From contig MCFE01000254.1 in assembly GCA_002104905.1 (NCBI GenBank), forward strand, positions 1 to 64,000: 64,000 nt of DNA, written 5' to 3'. The translations under genes and the position numbers were made by a program. The notes under the pieces are model-generated. The model saw only the letters and a list, made by a program, of their open reading frames with translations, was not told the origin of the DNA and searched no databases. This document shows, in pieces, positions 33,486 to 45,598 of the stretch. The DNA comes from Basidiobolus meristosporus CBS 931.73 (taxonomy: Eukaryota; Basidiobolomycota; Basidiobolomycetes; Basidiobolales; Basidiobolaceae). Each line of letters starts with the position of its first letter. Positions within the stretch are counted from its first letter, which is position 1.

Positions 33486-33850
33486 TGTTACAAATCTTGG
33501 TATAAGAGTTGTAGAGGAATAGGGAGTTTAGCTAGTATTGTATTCACTAAAACTTGAACTGATTTTATTGAGGTTCCAGCAGCTCCTTATATACATTTTG
33601 TCAGATCAATCGCTGACTAATTGTATTTCCTAATGTAGGTTGTGGCTGATGACTCATGTGATTGCATCATCATCACCCAATAAGAACCTACTTAATATAT
33701 CTATTTCTGTCTGATAAGGATCTGCTGATTCATTTGCTGACTAATGCTACTGATTTCATAGATAATACTGTTATACTGATAACCTAAATATACTGATTGA
33801 TTTGACTAAAAACTGATCTAACTTAAACATTCAAGCAGCAGATCATAGCA
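33486..33850 (-). repeat. Ty3-family LTR
   Basis: 365 bp, TGTTACAAATCTTGG to AGATCATAGCA. The flanks (AAGT / CTAC) do not match, and the sequence to the right is not LTR B, so this LTR marks a rearranged junction, for example recombination between two LTRs or a deletion, rather than a simple insertion. Confidence 0.75.
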
Positions 33851-34033
33851 CTACTTCAAAATTGCAGAGCTAAATGTGCAAATAACAGATTGATGAAGAC
33901 AGAAAGATGTATGCTTTATGATCAGGTAATGTACCACATGTTTTGAACTGAAACAGCTGCAATCACAGTATATATCAGCAATAGATGCACAACAACTGCA
34001 TATACTGATTCTGCACCCTGTGAAGCGTATACT
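33851..34033. other. unassigned DNA before LTR C
   Basis: 183 bases without a readable frame. By position it could be the 3' internal end of the LTR C element. No polypurine tract is evident. Confidence 0.3.
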
Positions 34034-34209
34034 TGTGAAATAATCAGTAGTCCACCTAATTATTAGTATACAATGAACTAACACTGGGTTAAATGGAATA
34101 TTTTGGAATATTCACTTAGAATCAGTTTGATAGATGTTTGCTAATTTTCAGAAATTAGTAAGGTACTGAATTTTAGGAAAATCTGCAACTTGCACAAATG
34201 AGCTGAAAC
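34034..34209 (+). repeat. LTR C, left half (interrupted by copia B2)
   Basis: From TGTGAAATAATCAGTAGTCC to GAGCTGAAAC, collinear with the first half of the LTR at 26572. Its last five bases GAAAC (34205-34209) are repeated at 38634-38638, where the LTR resumes. Confidence 0.7.
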
Positions 34210-34576
34210 TTTTGCAATTTAAGAAGTGATTTGTGTGTAAGGAACCTATCATGAAATAGTGATGATAGTTCAACTATTGTTTATTCATAAGGATGGTCAG
34301 TATATGTACCTTTGTAGAAGTATACAGCTGTAACACTAAGTCAGAAGGGTTTTCAACAATCAGGCGCAATCTGTAACAACTTCAGGGTTAGTACATAATG
34401 TTTGGTAAAAGTGCTAACTTGATCTTGGCTAGATTGGAATTGTCATAGGATCATAGATCTGAAGAAACTGGCAAAGGTAGGTCTGTGAATTAGTGCTACA
34501 GCAACCTAGACTAGTCCAGAATTGTTGAGTAAATTTATAGCTGCTGAATGATACAAAATAGTCCAGTATATTAACA
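34210..34576 (-). repeat. 3' LTR of copia B2
   Basis: 367 bp, TTTTGCAATTTAAGAAG (one base off TGTTGCAATTT) to GTATATTAACA. Next to it, CTCCCCCCAACTAAAT is the reverse of the GAGGGGGAG polypurine tract. Confidence 0.8.
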
Positions 34577-37500
34577 CTCCCCCCAACTAAATAATTTCTT
34601 TATCCTAGTTTCTCTCAAAGGTTCTCAAATTGTTGTCTAGCTAATGGTTTTCTCTATACATCTGCCACCATTTTGTCAGTTGGACAGTAAACTAACTTGC
34701 AAATGATACCAAATAGTTCATATTTCAAGCTCCCATTACTAATAATCTCTTAATCCTAATTCTCTGTGAGATTCTCAATTGTGGTCTAACAGTGTTTTAT
34801 CAGTATATCTGCCACCATTTTGTCAGTTGGACAGTAAGCTAACTCTACTAAGTTATTTTTACAGCTTCCCTCACAAAGTGGTAGTGTATATCTAGGTGAT
34901 TAGTTCTGCATGATTAGTAGGATTTCTAGCTTATGAAGTACCACTTTGATTATGTTTGTAAGTACATGTTGGTTCATCTGAATGGAAGCCTAAGTCTTTG
35001 AATAATATTTGTAGCCATGTAGCCTCCTTAGGTGCTTGGCAAGCAGCAAGATGTTTAGCTCCAGTTGTTGATAAGACCACTGTTGGTTGTTTCTTGCAAT
35101 TCCATGTAATAGCTGCACCAGCATAAAGGAGTACAAAATCAATGGTATAGCATCCGTCAATCAGATCTCTCCCAAATCTGAATCGCCTATAACCATCAGA
35201 ATCTTGCCTATTAGCTGCTCCAGAATATTCCAGTACAATAGTCATAGTACCTTGTAGATATCTGAAAGTCCACTTAACTGTTGTAATTTGATCTGATTCA
35301 TAATCCTGCATGAATTGACTGACTATTCCAACTACCTCTACAATATCTGGTCACGTAGACACCATGACATATATTGGGCTACCAACCATTGATTGATTGG
35401 CAAAGTACTGGTCAATATTTGATCCACTCTCACCTAAAACTGGTGGAGTTCTGCTCAATTCCAGGTTATTGTCTATAAGGATAGCTGCCGGCTTGCAATT
35501 TGCCATTTTGAGGCCTCTAAGAATGTTTCTGATGTACTCAGGCTAGTTCAGCACAATCTTCTGCCTAGGTAAGTCAAATATGATTTCAAATCCAAGAAAA
35601 TAGCACAATTTTCAAGATCTTTCATCTCAAACTTGTTAAAGAGATCTGAATTTGCCTGTTCAAGTGCCTCCTGGTCACTTGTAGCTATTTTTGGTTGTTC
35701 ACATAGAGAGCTAGGATGATCACACCCTTTCTGAGTTGTTTAACAAATGTACTGTGATTGGCAGTGCTACAAATGTACTCAATCTCCTGTAGATATGTGT
35801 CAATCTTGCTATACCATGCTCCAGGTGCCTGCTTAAGGCCACACAACAGTTTCCTCATTTTACACACCTTATGGGATCTTTATGGCTCAGTTAGACCTTC
35901 TAGTTGCTCCATATATATAGCTTCTTGCAAGTTCTCATCTAGAAAGGCTACTTTGATGTTGCTTTGGTGTAGATCTAGATTGGATACAGCTGCCAAGGCT
36001 AGAACTGTCTTAATGGAGTTAAGCTTGATACTATTTGAGGTTGTCTTGATCTTGTAGATCCTTATCTTCCTCATCTGGCTGAATTAGGTACATATCTTCT
36101 TCATTAATGTTGATTGCATCATTAGGCAGCTTGCCAGTGATTTCAATGGCTTTCAGATCTGAATTCTCCTCTAATACAACATTGCTGCTCTTGATCAGCT
36201 TCTAAGCTTTGCCATCATACACTCTGTACCGTTCAGTATCATCACAATATCTAAGACAGATCCCTTTTTGAACTTTTGATTCCAGCTTTGAGAGTTTTTT
36301 GTCTGGGATGTGATAAAAGACAACACTGCCAAATGATCCTAAGGTGCCTGAGGTCAGGTTTTTTGCCTGTTTATGCTTCAAAGAGTGTAGAGTCATGTAG
36401 TGCTGTTGTTGGGCATCTATATCTGATGTGAACCACAGTAATAACCAATCTAGACCAAATCTGTAGCAAATTCTCTTATCATGTGGCATAGATATTCCAT
36501 CTCTACTATTGTTCTGTTTGCACATTCTGCTACTCTGTTTGGCTGTGAAGTATGTGGAACAGTAGTCTACTGTAATATGCCAGTGGATGAGTTTTTTTGT
36601 AAACTCCATTGAGAACTATATCCCTCCATTGTCACATTGAAGTATATTCAATTTGCACTCAGCTTAAGTTTCTACGATGTCCTTGAAGTGTTCAAGTGTC
36701 TCCAAGCCTCATCTTTTGTTTTAAGGAAGTATACCCATGTACCTCTTGTCTTGTCATCAGTAAGCACCGTGAAGTATCTCTTGGCTCCAAACAAAGGTGT
36801 TCTCATGGACCTCCATATGTCTGAGTATTCAATAGCTAGTATTTTAGTGGCATTGATCCTTCCTGAGCTCCTGAAATATTGCCTAGCTAGCTTGCCATAT
36901 GAACATCCCTTACAGACAGAGAATATGATTGGAATTGGGTAATACAGGCCTAAAACAAGCTGATTTATCATCAGTTTACTCATCTTCTATTCACCAATGT
37001 GTCATAACCTACTATACCATATCTCCTAGTTAGTTTCATTGTTTCAACAGTGTAGACATACTCATGTACAAAGATCTTGCATTGTGACTTATAAACAATA
37101 TGATCCCTCACTCCTAAAGCTAGTCTTTGTCCATTTTAACTTAATATTGAGTAGTTCAGCTTAGTCAAAAAATAGGTCAGTCCCTGAGCAATTACTCTAC
37201 TGACTGAAGAGTAGGTTTTTAGCCATTCCAGGTGCATAGAGTACATTAGTTAGTTCTCTGTTGCAGCCCCTGAGATATCACTTATACTTGGTTGCATAGA
37301 CCCACTAAAGGTAGCTTCCAGTGCAGAGTTGTCTCCCTTATATACCCTTTCTTATGGGAATAGTCTTGAGTAGCCAAACCACTCCTATATACCACAAATA
37401 TGCTTTGATATTCTGGAGTCATTGGCTTTGGTTACTCGCACTTTCTTGTACAGTAACCAATAACTGTTCATCAGTAATTATAAAGATTACCTGCTCCAGT

Positions 37501-38288
37501 TTATGCTTTTTGTCCACTTGTTGCTTCTTGCATTCTCTTGCCCAGTGTCCTGGCTTCTTACAGTAGTTACAGCAACCAGGTTTCTTTGGTTTTGTTACTT
37601 TCCATTCTTTTCTGTGTGAATTTCTGAGCTGAATATAGCATTGGCTTCAATTCTCTCTGCTTGATCACTATATCTGAGATCTGTGTGGAGAGGTCTTCCT
37701 GTGACATAGTCCAAAGTCATATTGTCTTCTCTGCCTTTAAAAGAATTTATGGGTGGCTCATACTTGTCTGGTTGACTGCAAAGCAGACATAGTATCTTTT
37801 CTTCATCATCTACGCTAGCATTAATACTGGAAGTTCATCTGCAAGTGCTTCCATACTGATGATAAGTGGAAGCATGTCATCATCTGGCTTCTTCCTCATG
37901 TTGAGGGCTTTTGTTCTGAATGGAGCTTGCTTGATACTGACTGTGCTCTAAATATCTTCTCTAAGAATTCCCGTGCTACTTTGGCAGTATTAGAAGCATA
38001 GATATGTCCAATGAATGAATCCCCCACATGGATACATATAGCATTGAAGGCCTCTCTCTCCTTCCCTTCAAACTTCTCCACATCTTTTGATGTTTCATTG
38101 GGCTCAACCTCTTTTCCTGTTACTATATTCCAAAGTTTTTGTTCCTCCAGGTGGATATGCATCTTGATTCTCCAAAGTCTGTAGTTTTTCCCATTAAACC
38201 TGTCCTTTACAGGGAAGATGCTTGTATTATTCTGTCTGCTGGTTGTAGTCATCTTTTGATAGATTATGGTCAATTGGGGCTCATTACC
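34577..38288 (-). pseudogene. copia B2 gag-pol, decayed
   Basis: Minus-strand polyprotein. From 38270 down: Gag (RFNGKNYRLWRIKMHIHLEE), zinc-knuckle region (~37570, where the codons for CCNYCKK-type residues are visible), protease (37400-37200), integrase (36980-36480, GCSYGKLARQYFRSS), linker with SSLER-type decay (36250-36070), RT (36070-35600, VAFLDENLQEAIYMEQLEG; the catalytic box reads YVNN), RNase H (35310-34850, KKQPTVVLST). Deletions remove parts of the linker and RT N-terminus. Non-functional. Confidence 0.85.
34697..34745 (-). repeat. duplicated LTR tip and 3' internal segment in B2
   Basis: About 120 bases inside the 3' LTR boundary, the sequence AAATGATACCAAATAGTTC, then ATATTTCAAGCTCCC, repeats the LTR tip and polypurine-tract region. 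After it the stretch covering CTGCCACCATTTTGTCAGTT occurs a second time (34660s and 34805s). This is a tandem duplication of the LTR/internal junction. Confidence 0.65.
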
Positions 38289-38633
38289 TGTTGCAATTTA
38301 ACAAGTGATTTGGATATAAGAAACTTATCAATGAAATAATGCTAAGGAGGGTCAGTATTTGTACCTTTGTAGAGGTATACAGCTGTAACACTAAGTAAGG
38401 AGGGTTTCTTCAAATTCTGGAGCATTCTGTGTAGCAGTTTCAGAGTTAGTACATAATTTTGGCTAAAAGTGTTAATTTGATCTTAACTATAGGGCAATAA
38501 TCATAGAATCATAGATCTGAAGAAGCTGGCAAAGGTAGGGCTGTAAATTAGTCCTACCAGGACCAAGACTAGTCCAGAATTGTTAAGTGAATTTTAGCTG
38601 CTGAATGAAACCAAATAGTCCTATATCTCAACA
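38289..38633 (-). repeat. 5' LTR of copia B2
   Basis: About 345 bp, TGTTGCAATTTAACAAG to ATATCTCAACA. It lacks ~20 bases relative to the 3' LTR. Its neighbour on the reverse strand, GGTAATGAGCCCC, is the primer-binding site with one substitution. Confidence 0.8.
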
Positions 38634-38813
38634 GAAACATGATGCATGTACTCCTGAGACTTCCCTAATAATCAACAAATAACTATATATATGTAGTTCT
38701 TCAATAAGTGCAAATACTGTGTTGCAACCCAATATATCTTCAAGTGACTATCATGAAAATCTTCTGATTTTCAATTTTACTTTCAATATATATATACCTC
38801 TAATATTTCAACA
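38634..38813 (+). repeat. LTR C, right half
   Basis: Resumes with GAAAC (target duplication) and follows the LTR C 3' half to TAATATTTCAACA. With the left half it makes an LTR of about 351 bp. It is followed by 58 bases of unknown sequence before LTR A at 38872. Confidence 0.7.
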
Positions 38814-38871
38814 TATGCAGGTAAAAACCTGGTCTTGGGTCCAGCTGGATTGTGAGCAGTGAGGTCTAATA

Positions 38872-39146
38872 TGTTGTAAAAAATCAGAATTCCACCTAAA
38901 TATTGATCTTACTTAGTCACTTTAATCATTAGCCTCAAATCCTAACGAATATTGACCAAATTTCTTGTTGGGAGTTACACGGAATATTTTCACCAAAATA
39001 CCAGGTGCCCAGTACAAGAAAATTCTCAAAGTTATCCCAACAGCCCCAAAGTTTGCACATATGCTCTTAGGACCTTCCTGAGCCTATTCTATGTGTATAT
39101 TATGCCAAGACTATGTAAAAGTGTAAATACTACTTTCACATTCATT
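38872..39146 (+). repeat. 5' LTR of copia A5, first part
   Basis: TGTTGTAAAAAATCAG onward to TTTCACATTCATT. The rest of the LTR (39513-39590) follows after the Ty3 solo LTR and ends TCTGATAGCA, before GGTTATGAGACAC. Confidence 0.8.
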
Positions 39147-39512
39147 TGTTACAAGTCTTGGTATAAGAGTTGTAGAGGAATAGGGAGTTTAGATTGTATT
39201 GTATTCACTAAAACTTGTACTGATTTTTATTGAGGTTCCAGCAGCTCCTTATATACATTTTGCCAGATCAATTGCTGACTAATTGTATTTCCTAATGTAG
39301 GTTGTGGCTGATGACTCATTTGATTGCATCATCATCACCCAATAAGATCCTACTTATTATATCTATTTCTGTCTGATAAGGATCTGCTGATTCATTTGCT
39401 GACTAATACTACTGATTTGATAGATAATACTGATATATTGATAACCTAAACATATACTAATAGATCTGACTATACTGATCTACCTTAGACATTCAAGCGG
39501 CAGATCATTACA
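39147..39512 (-). repeat. Ty3-family solo LTR inside the A5 LTR
   Basis: 366 bp, TGTTACAAGTCTTGG to AGATCATTACA, flanked by CATT on both sides (39143-39146 and 39513-39516). The reverse strand carries GTATATAAGGAGC and CAATAAAAATC, a TATA box and polyadenylation signal, so it is minus-oriented. Confidence 0.85.
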
Positions 39513-39590
39513 CATTAGATCATTAAGTGAAAACCACATAATGTACTTGCCCCACTGATCACTTCCAATATCACCTACACTCTGATAGCA

Positions 39591-40202
39591 GGTTATGAGA
39601 CACAAGCTGTCACTTGTGGCAATGTCACTACTGCTGTTACTGGAATTTATCTCTCTGCTGAAAAGCTAAATGGATCCAGCTACCAAGTGTAGGAGGTGAA
39701 AATGTAGATGACATAACTAGAAACCGGCCTTTGGGATACTGACATGGGGGAAGAATGCCCTCCTTTAAATGTGGGAGAGGAATCCTACAAGTACCAGAAG
39801 AAAGAACAAAGTGCCTTTAACTGTATTTACCTTGATGTTAAAGACAAATTGTAAATTCAATGCTCAAGAGCAAAAAACAGTAAAGAATGCCTGGAAGGTA
39901 TTAGAAGACACCTATCAGTCATGTTCAGCTGTTGAGAAAATGTAGCTAGCACAAAAACTCTACCACAAAGATGCAGCCACAAGTTGAAATGAAAAATCTA
40001 ACTAACATAATTGCCTTGCTTGTTGATGGGATGGAATCTGTGCACATACAAACCACTGATGAGGATGTGATAGTCACCATCCAGAATAGCCTGACAGATA
40101 TGTTTCAGGGCCTTGTATCAGCCCCAGAGCTCAGAACTGAGTATTTGACCTTAGATTATGTATATGGAAAGCACCTGGATAAAGAATAAGAAAATCAAGT
40201 GC
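39591..40202 (+). pseudogene. copia A5 Gag N-terminal part
   Basis: Starts at GGTTATGAGACAC (the ATG is kept). Decayed Gag with the QSSCSA-type block and an open segment at 39971-40189 reading VDGMESVHIQTTDEDVIVT. Stops occur in the first 370 bases. Interrupted at 40202, in the codons that read SSANKK in A2. Confidence 0.8.
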
Positions 40203-41250
40203 TGTGGTGGTGTATAGGTCCAAGGGAGAGATGCATCCAACACATCTCAAGTTTTATCTATGAGGGGTGTTCACTGGGTGCAATAACCTCTGTTAAAACT
40301 TGATAGGAATACTTGGGTACTGTCTCTAGTCTAATATGATGGGGAATGAAGCCACAAGCTTGTCAAGGGAAAACTATAGATTTACAATCCACAAATTAGT
40401 TGGCTTCTTAACCAAAGTATGTGCTGGGTTCAGTGCTGTTTGAGATGGCAATGTACTAAAGCTTCCAAGGTCAAAACAACTGCTAACTCCACCTGCAGGG
40501 ACTTGATATAAATGCAGCTGTGTTCAATAGTTACAAAGACAGAAAAGTATCTTTGCCTGTACAAGAACAAATATGGGAAAGAATCAAATATAACAAAAGA
40601 TACCTACTCTGAGTATTCCTCACAAGTAGTGCCTCCAAGGTCAGTTGGCTGTCAGTGCAGTTTCCTGGAAGTGTCCTGTGGTCTGTGACTGGAAGTTCAG
40701 GTAGCAGTAGGTAGCAGTGATTACACTGATGAACAAGCTGGTATATTGATAGAAGGGATGATATTTATTGTTGAGGGAATGCACCCTTATTTGCTTTTCT
40801 CACTGGCTAAGTGACTACTAATCATGGTGCTCCAGAAGGTTCTGGTGGTCAAGTAGATATCTTAATGACATCAGAATGAGCTAAGAATGTTCTAAGTAGC
40901 TGCTGGAAGGTTCTAATAGGCACAGCAAACCCAATGATTCAGGGATCAGTATTCTGAAACAAGTGTAACATAGGGATACCATGTATGGTGAAACAGTTTG
41001 GTCATATGCTACAGGTACTGGCACAGGTACCTGCCTAATATAGAAGTACCTACATCAAGTAATCTTACATAGAGTGAGGGAGAACTTATGTCATAAGGTA
41101 AGTAGGTGTGATAGTCCGCCAGCTTATGGGATAGTACTGATCAAGTAAGACAAATGGAGCAAAACCAATATAAGGGAAGTAGAAAATAGGAAACTAGAAA
41201 ATATGGGAATGAGTACATCTGTCAGCAGGTGTCACAGTGACCCCACTACA
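40203..41250 (+). mobile_element. candidate 1-kb solo LTR (family D)
   Basis: A 1048-bp block interrupts copia A5 Gag. It begins TGTGGTGGTGTATAGG and ends CCCCACTACA: TG...CA ends with a short imperfect inverted repeat. Left flank GTGC (40199-40202) and right flank GCAC (41251-41254) correspond to GCGC in intact A2. This fits a 4-bp target duplication in which each copy lost a CpG by a transition. A TATAAAT box is present near 40508. No coding region longer than ~60 codons. Only one copy is in the window, so the LTR interpretation is inference. A non-coding DNA transposon is the alternative. Confidence 0.5.
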
Positions 41251-41275
41251 GCACCAAAAAGAAGGAAGAAGAAAG

Positions 41276-41644
41276 TGTTGAAATATTGGACTATTTGGTA
41301 TCATTCAGCAGCTAAAAATTTACTCAGCAATTCTAGACTAGTCTTAGTCACTGTAGGACTCATATACTGCCTTAACTTTGCCACTTCCTCCAGATTTATG
41401 ATCTTATGATTATTCCGCTAAAGTCAGGATCAAGTTAGCACTATTACCAAACATTATGTACTAACCCTGAAACTGTTACAGAATGATCCTGAATATTGAG
41501 AAACCCTCCCTACTCAGTGTTACAGCTGTATTACTTCTACAAAGGTATAAATACTGAGCTTCTTTACTAATAAACAACAGTTCAACTATCATCACTATTT
41601 CTTGATAAGTTCCTTATATCCAAATCACTTCTTAAATAGCAACA
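41276..41644 (+). repeat. 5' LTR of copia B1
   Basis: 369 bp, TGTTGAAATATTGGAC to AAATAGCAACA. TATAAATAC lies in the 3' third and AATAAAC ~15 bases beyond it. Followed by GGTTATAAGCCCC, the primer-binding site with one substitution that removes its ATG. Confidence 0.9.
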
Positions 41645-41680
41645 GGTTATAAGCCCCAATTGCCTTAATCTATTCTAAAG

Positions 41681-44600
41681 ATGACTTCTACCAGCAAACA
41701 AAGCAATACCAACATCTTCCCTGTAAAGGAGAGGTCTGATGGGAAGAACTACAGACTTTGGAGAATCAAGATGCCGATCCACCTTGAGGAAAGAAAGCTT
41801 TGGAACATAGTAACAGGAAAGGAAGTCGAGCCCAAAGGAACAGCAGAAGATGTGGAGAAGTTTCCAGAGAAGGAGGGAAAGGCCTTCAATGCCATATGCA
41901 TCAATGTGCAAGACTCCTTGATTGGACAAATCCATGCCTCAAATACTGCCAAGGCAGCATGGGAATCCTTAGAGAAAATCTCTAGAGCAAAGTCAGTATC
42001 AAGCAAGCTTTATTTGAAACAGAAGTTCTTCAAAATGAGGAAGAAGCCAGATGATGACATGCTACAACTCATTACCAGAATGGAGACACTTGCAGAAGAA
42101 CTTTACAGTATCAATGCTGGTGTAGATGATGAAGAAAAGATACTCTGTCTGCTTTGCAGCCTACCAGACAAGTACAAGCCACTCATACTTTATTTTGAAA
42201 GCAGAGAAGACAACTTGACTTTAGACTATGTCAAAGGAAGACTTCTCCATGAAGAACTCAGACGTAATGATCAAGCAGAGAAAACTGAAGATAATGCTTG
42301 ATTCAGTTCATAAAGGCACAAAGAAAAGAAGGGAAAGCAACAAAACCAAAGAAAACCTGGCTGCTGTAACTACTGTGAAAAGTCAGGACACTGGGCAAGA
42401 GAATGCAGGAAGAAACAAGCAGACAAAAAACAGAAACTACAGCAGGCAAACCATATAACTACTGATGAACAGTTATTTGTAACTGCACAAGAGAGTGCAA
42501 GTAACCAAAGTAATGAATTGTATATTGACTCTGGAGCATCACAGCATATTTGTGGTATAAAGGATTGGTTCAGCAACTTAAAGACTATTCCCGTAAGAAA
42601 GGTTTATCTGGGAGATAACTCTACATTGGAAGCTACTGCCAGTGGGTCTATACAACTAAACATGAGTTATAACTCAGGGGCAACAACAGCAAAACTGACT
42701 GACATACTCTATGTACCTGGAATAGCTAAGAACCTACTCTCAGCCAGTAAAGCAGCTACTCAGGGACTGAAGTTTGTCTTTACTAAGCTGAGCTGCTCAA
42801 TATTGAGTGAAAATAGACAAAAATTAGCCTAGGGAATCAGAGATCACAATATATACAAGTTATAATGCAAGATTATTGTACCTGAGTATGTCAACATTGC
42901 TGAAACTGATGAAACCAACTGGTAGACGTGGCATAGGAGGCTAGGACACATTGGGGAACAGAAAATGAGCCAATTGGTGAAAAATCAGCTTGTTTTGGGC
43001 CTAAAATACTCAATTCCGATCAAATTGAATGTTTGTAAGGGATGTTCATATGGCAAACAAGCTAGGCAACGTTTCAAGAGCTCAGAAGACATCAATACCA
43101 TCAAAATATTGGCTATTGTACACTCAGACATATGTGGCCCCATGAGAACACTGTCCTTTGGAGCCAAGAGATACTTTACAACGTTTATTGATGACAGGAC
43201 AAGATATACATGGGTGTACATCCTCAAAATAAAGGATGAAGCTTTAGAGATGTTTAAGCACTTCAGGAACATGGCAGAAACACAAACTGGGTGTAAGTTG
43301 AAGGTACTACAAAGTGACAATGGAGGAGAATACTGCTCAAAGGAGTTTGCAAAATACTGCTTGTCTACTGGCATACTTCAGCAGACCACATTTCCTCGTA
43401 CTTCACAGCAAAATGGAGTAGCAGAACGTGCAAATAGAGCAATAGTAGAGATGGGAAGATCTATGCTACATGATAAGGGAATGGACTACAAGTTTTGGGC
43501 TGAATCTGTGGCTACTGCTGTATAGATCAAGAACAGATGCCCAACAACAGCACTACGTGATTCCACACTCTTTGAAGCATATACAGGCAAAAAACCAGAT
43601 CTCCAGCATCTCAAGATCTTTGGCAGTGAAGTTTTTTATCACATCCCTGACAAAAAACGCTCAAAGTTGGAACCAAAGAGTAGGAAAGGGATCTTTCTTG
43701 GGTATTGTGAAGATACCAAAGGGTATAGAGTGTATGATGACAAAATTCAGAAGCTGATCAAGAGCAGGGATGTTGTATTTGAGGAGAATTCAGATCAGAA
43801 AGCCACAGAAATTATTGGTCAGCTGCCTGATGATGCAATCAACACTAATGAAGAAGATACGTACCAAATCCAGCCAGATATGGAAGATACTTCTACCAGT
43901 TGCAGATCAGAGCAGATTATCCCAGTTAAGAGATCTACTAGAATAAGAAATGCCCCTGGATCCTGGTGGCAGACATCCAATGATCATGAAGAAGCTTATC
44001 TTGCCTTATGTGCCAAACCTCAGAATCTGGAACAGGCAATGCAAAGTCCAGATGCTACTAAGTGGCAACAAGCCATGCAAGAGAAGTACCAATCACTGAT
44101 CAAGGCAAAAATGTGGGAACTGGTAGATTTACCAAATGGGAGAAAGCCAATTGGATATAGATGGGTCTACAAGATCAAGATAACCTCAAATGGTGCCGTT
44201 GATAAGTACAAGGCTAGATTGGTAGCTAAAGGCTATTCCCAGATCCAGGGACTAGACTTTAAGGAAACATTTGCTCTGGTTGTCAAGTTTTACTCTATTA
44301 GGACAGTTCTAGCCCTGGCAGCTGCACGCAGTCTAGATCTACACCAAATGGACGTCAAAACAGCCTTTCTAAATGGGGATTTGCAAGAAACTATATATAT
44401 GGAGCAACCAGAAGGCTTTACCAGTCCAAGAGGCCCCCATAAGGTGTGCAAGCTTAGAAAATTGTTGTATGGGCTTAAGCAGGCACCCAGAGCATGGTAT
44501 AACAAGATTGACACATATCTAGATGAAATTGGGTTCTCTTGTAGCACTGCAGATCACAGTATATATGTGAAACAGCTCAAAAAGGGTGTGATCACCCTAG

Positions 44601-45598
44601 TTCTTTATGTGGACAACCTAATTATAGCTACAAGTGACCAAGAGGCACTTAAACAGACAAAATCAGATCACTTCAGCAAGTTTGAGATGAAAGATCTTGG
44701 AAAATTGAGCTATTTTCTTGGAATTGAGGGCAAATTTGACATACCTAGGCAGAAAACTGTGTTGAATCAGTCCAAGTACATCAGGGACATTCTTAGACAC
44801 TTCAAAATGGAAGATTGCAAACCTGCAGCAACCCCTATGGACAATAACCTGAAATTAAGCAAATCTGAGCCAGTTATAGATGAAAACGGCTAAAATATGG
44901 ACCAAAACTTTCCCTATCAATCAATGGTTGGTAGCCTATTGTACTTGATGGTGTCTACACGTCCAGATATTGCAGTGGCAGCTGGAATAGTCAGTCAATT
45001 CATGCGGAATTATGGATCAGATCAAATTGCAGCAGTTAAGTGGATTTTCAGATATCTATAAGGTACCATAAATATGGTACTGGAATACTCTGGAGCAGCT
45101 AATAGGCAGATATTTGATGATTATAGTAATTCAGATTAGGGTAGGGATCTGATTGACAGATGCTCTACCACAGGCTATGTATTTCTTTATGCTGGTGCAG
45201 CTATTACTTGGAATTTCAACAAACAACCAACTGTGGCACTATCTACAACTGAAGCCAAATACATGGCTGCATGTCAAGCAACTAAGGAGGCTATATGGCT
45301 ACAAAAATTATTCAAAGACTTAGGTTTTAATTCAGGTGAACCAACATGTATTTACAAGGATAATCAAAGTTGTATTTCATTAGCTAGAAATCCTACTAAT
45401 CATGCCAGAACTAAGCACATTGATATACAGCATCAATTTGTGAGGGAAGCTGTAGAAAATAGCTTAGTGGAGTTAGTTTACTGCCCAACTAACAAAATGG
45501 TGGCAGACATATTGACAAAACCACTAGCTAGGCAACAGTTTGAGATCCTTAGAGAGAAATTGGGATTAAGAAATTATTTAGTTGAGGGGGAGTGTTGA
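41681..45598 (+). pseudogene. copia B1 gag-pol, about eight breaks
   Basis: Gag opens at ATG 41681, ~36 bases past the primer site, and runs 206 codons to a stop/frameshift at 42301. Zinc knuckle CNYCEKSGHWAREC near 42370. Protease DSGASQHICG near 42530. Integrase from 42935: GCSYGKQARQRFKSS, then D at HSDICGP, SDNGGEY and QQNGVAERANRA. Then RT with MDVKTAFLNGDLQETIYMEQ and RNase H with KQPTVALST. Stops are near 42830, 42863, 42925, 43523, 44891, 45060 and 45137. The RT catalytic box reads YVDN (Asp to Asn), disabling by itself. The last open segment ends VEGEC, with its TGA inside the first bases of the 3' LTR, so the polypurine tract is translated. Confidence 0.92.

Larger units (their letters stand above)
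34210..38633 (-). mobile_element. Ty1/copia retrotransposon B2, full length but decayed
   Basis: 4424 bp between matching GAAAC target duplications (34205-34209 and 38634-38638), minus orientation, inserted in an LTR C. It has both LTRs and remains of all domains, but it is full of stops and small deletions. Near the 3' end the LTR tip and the beginning of the internal region occur twice (see the repeat at 34697-34745). Confidence 0.88.
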
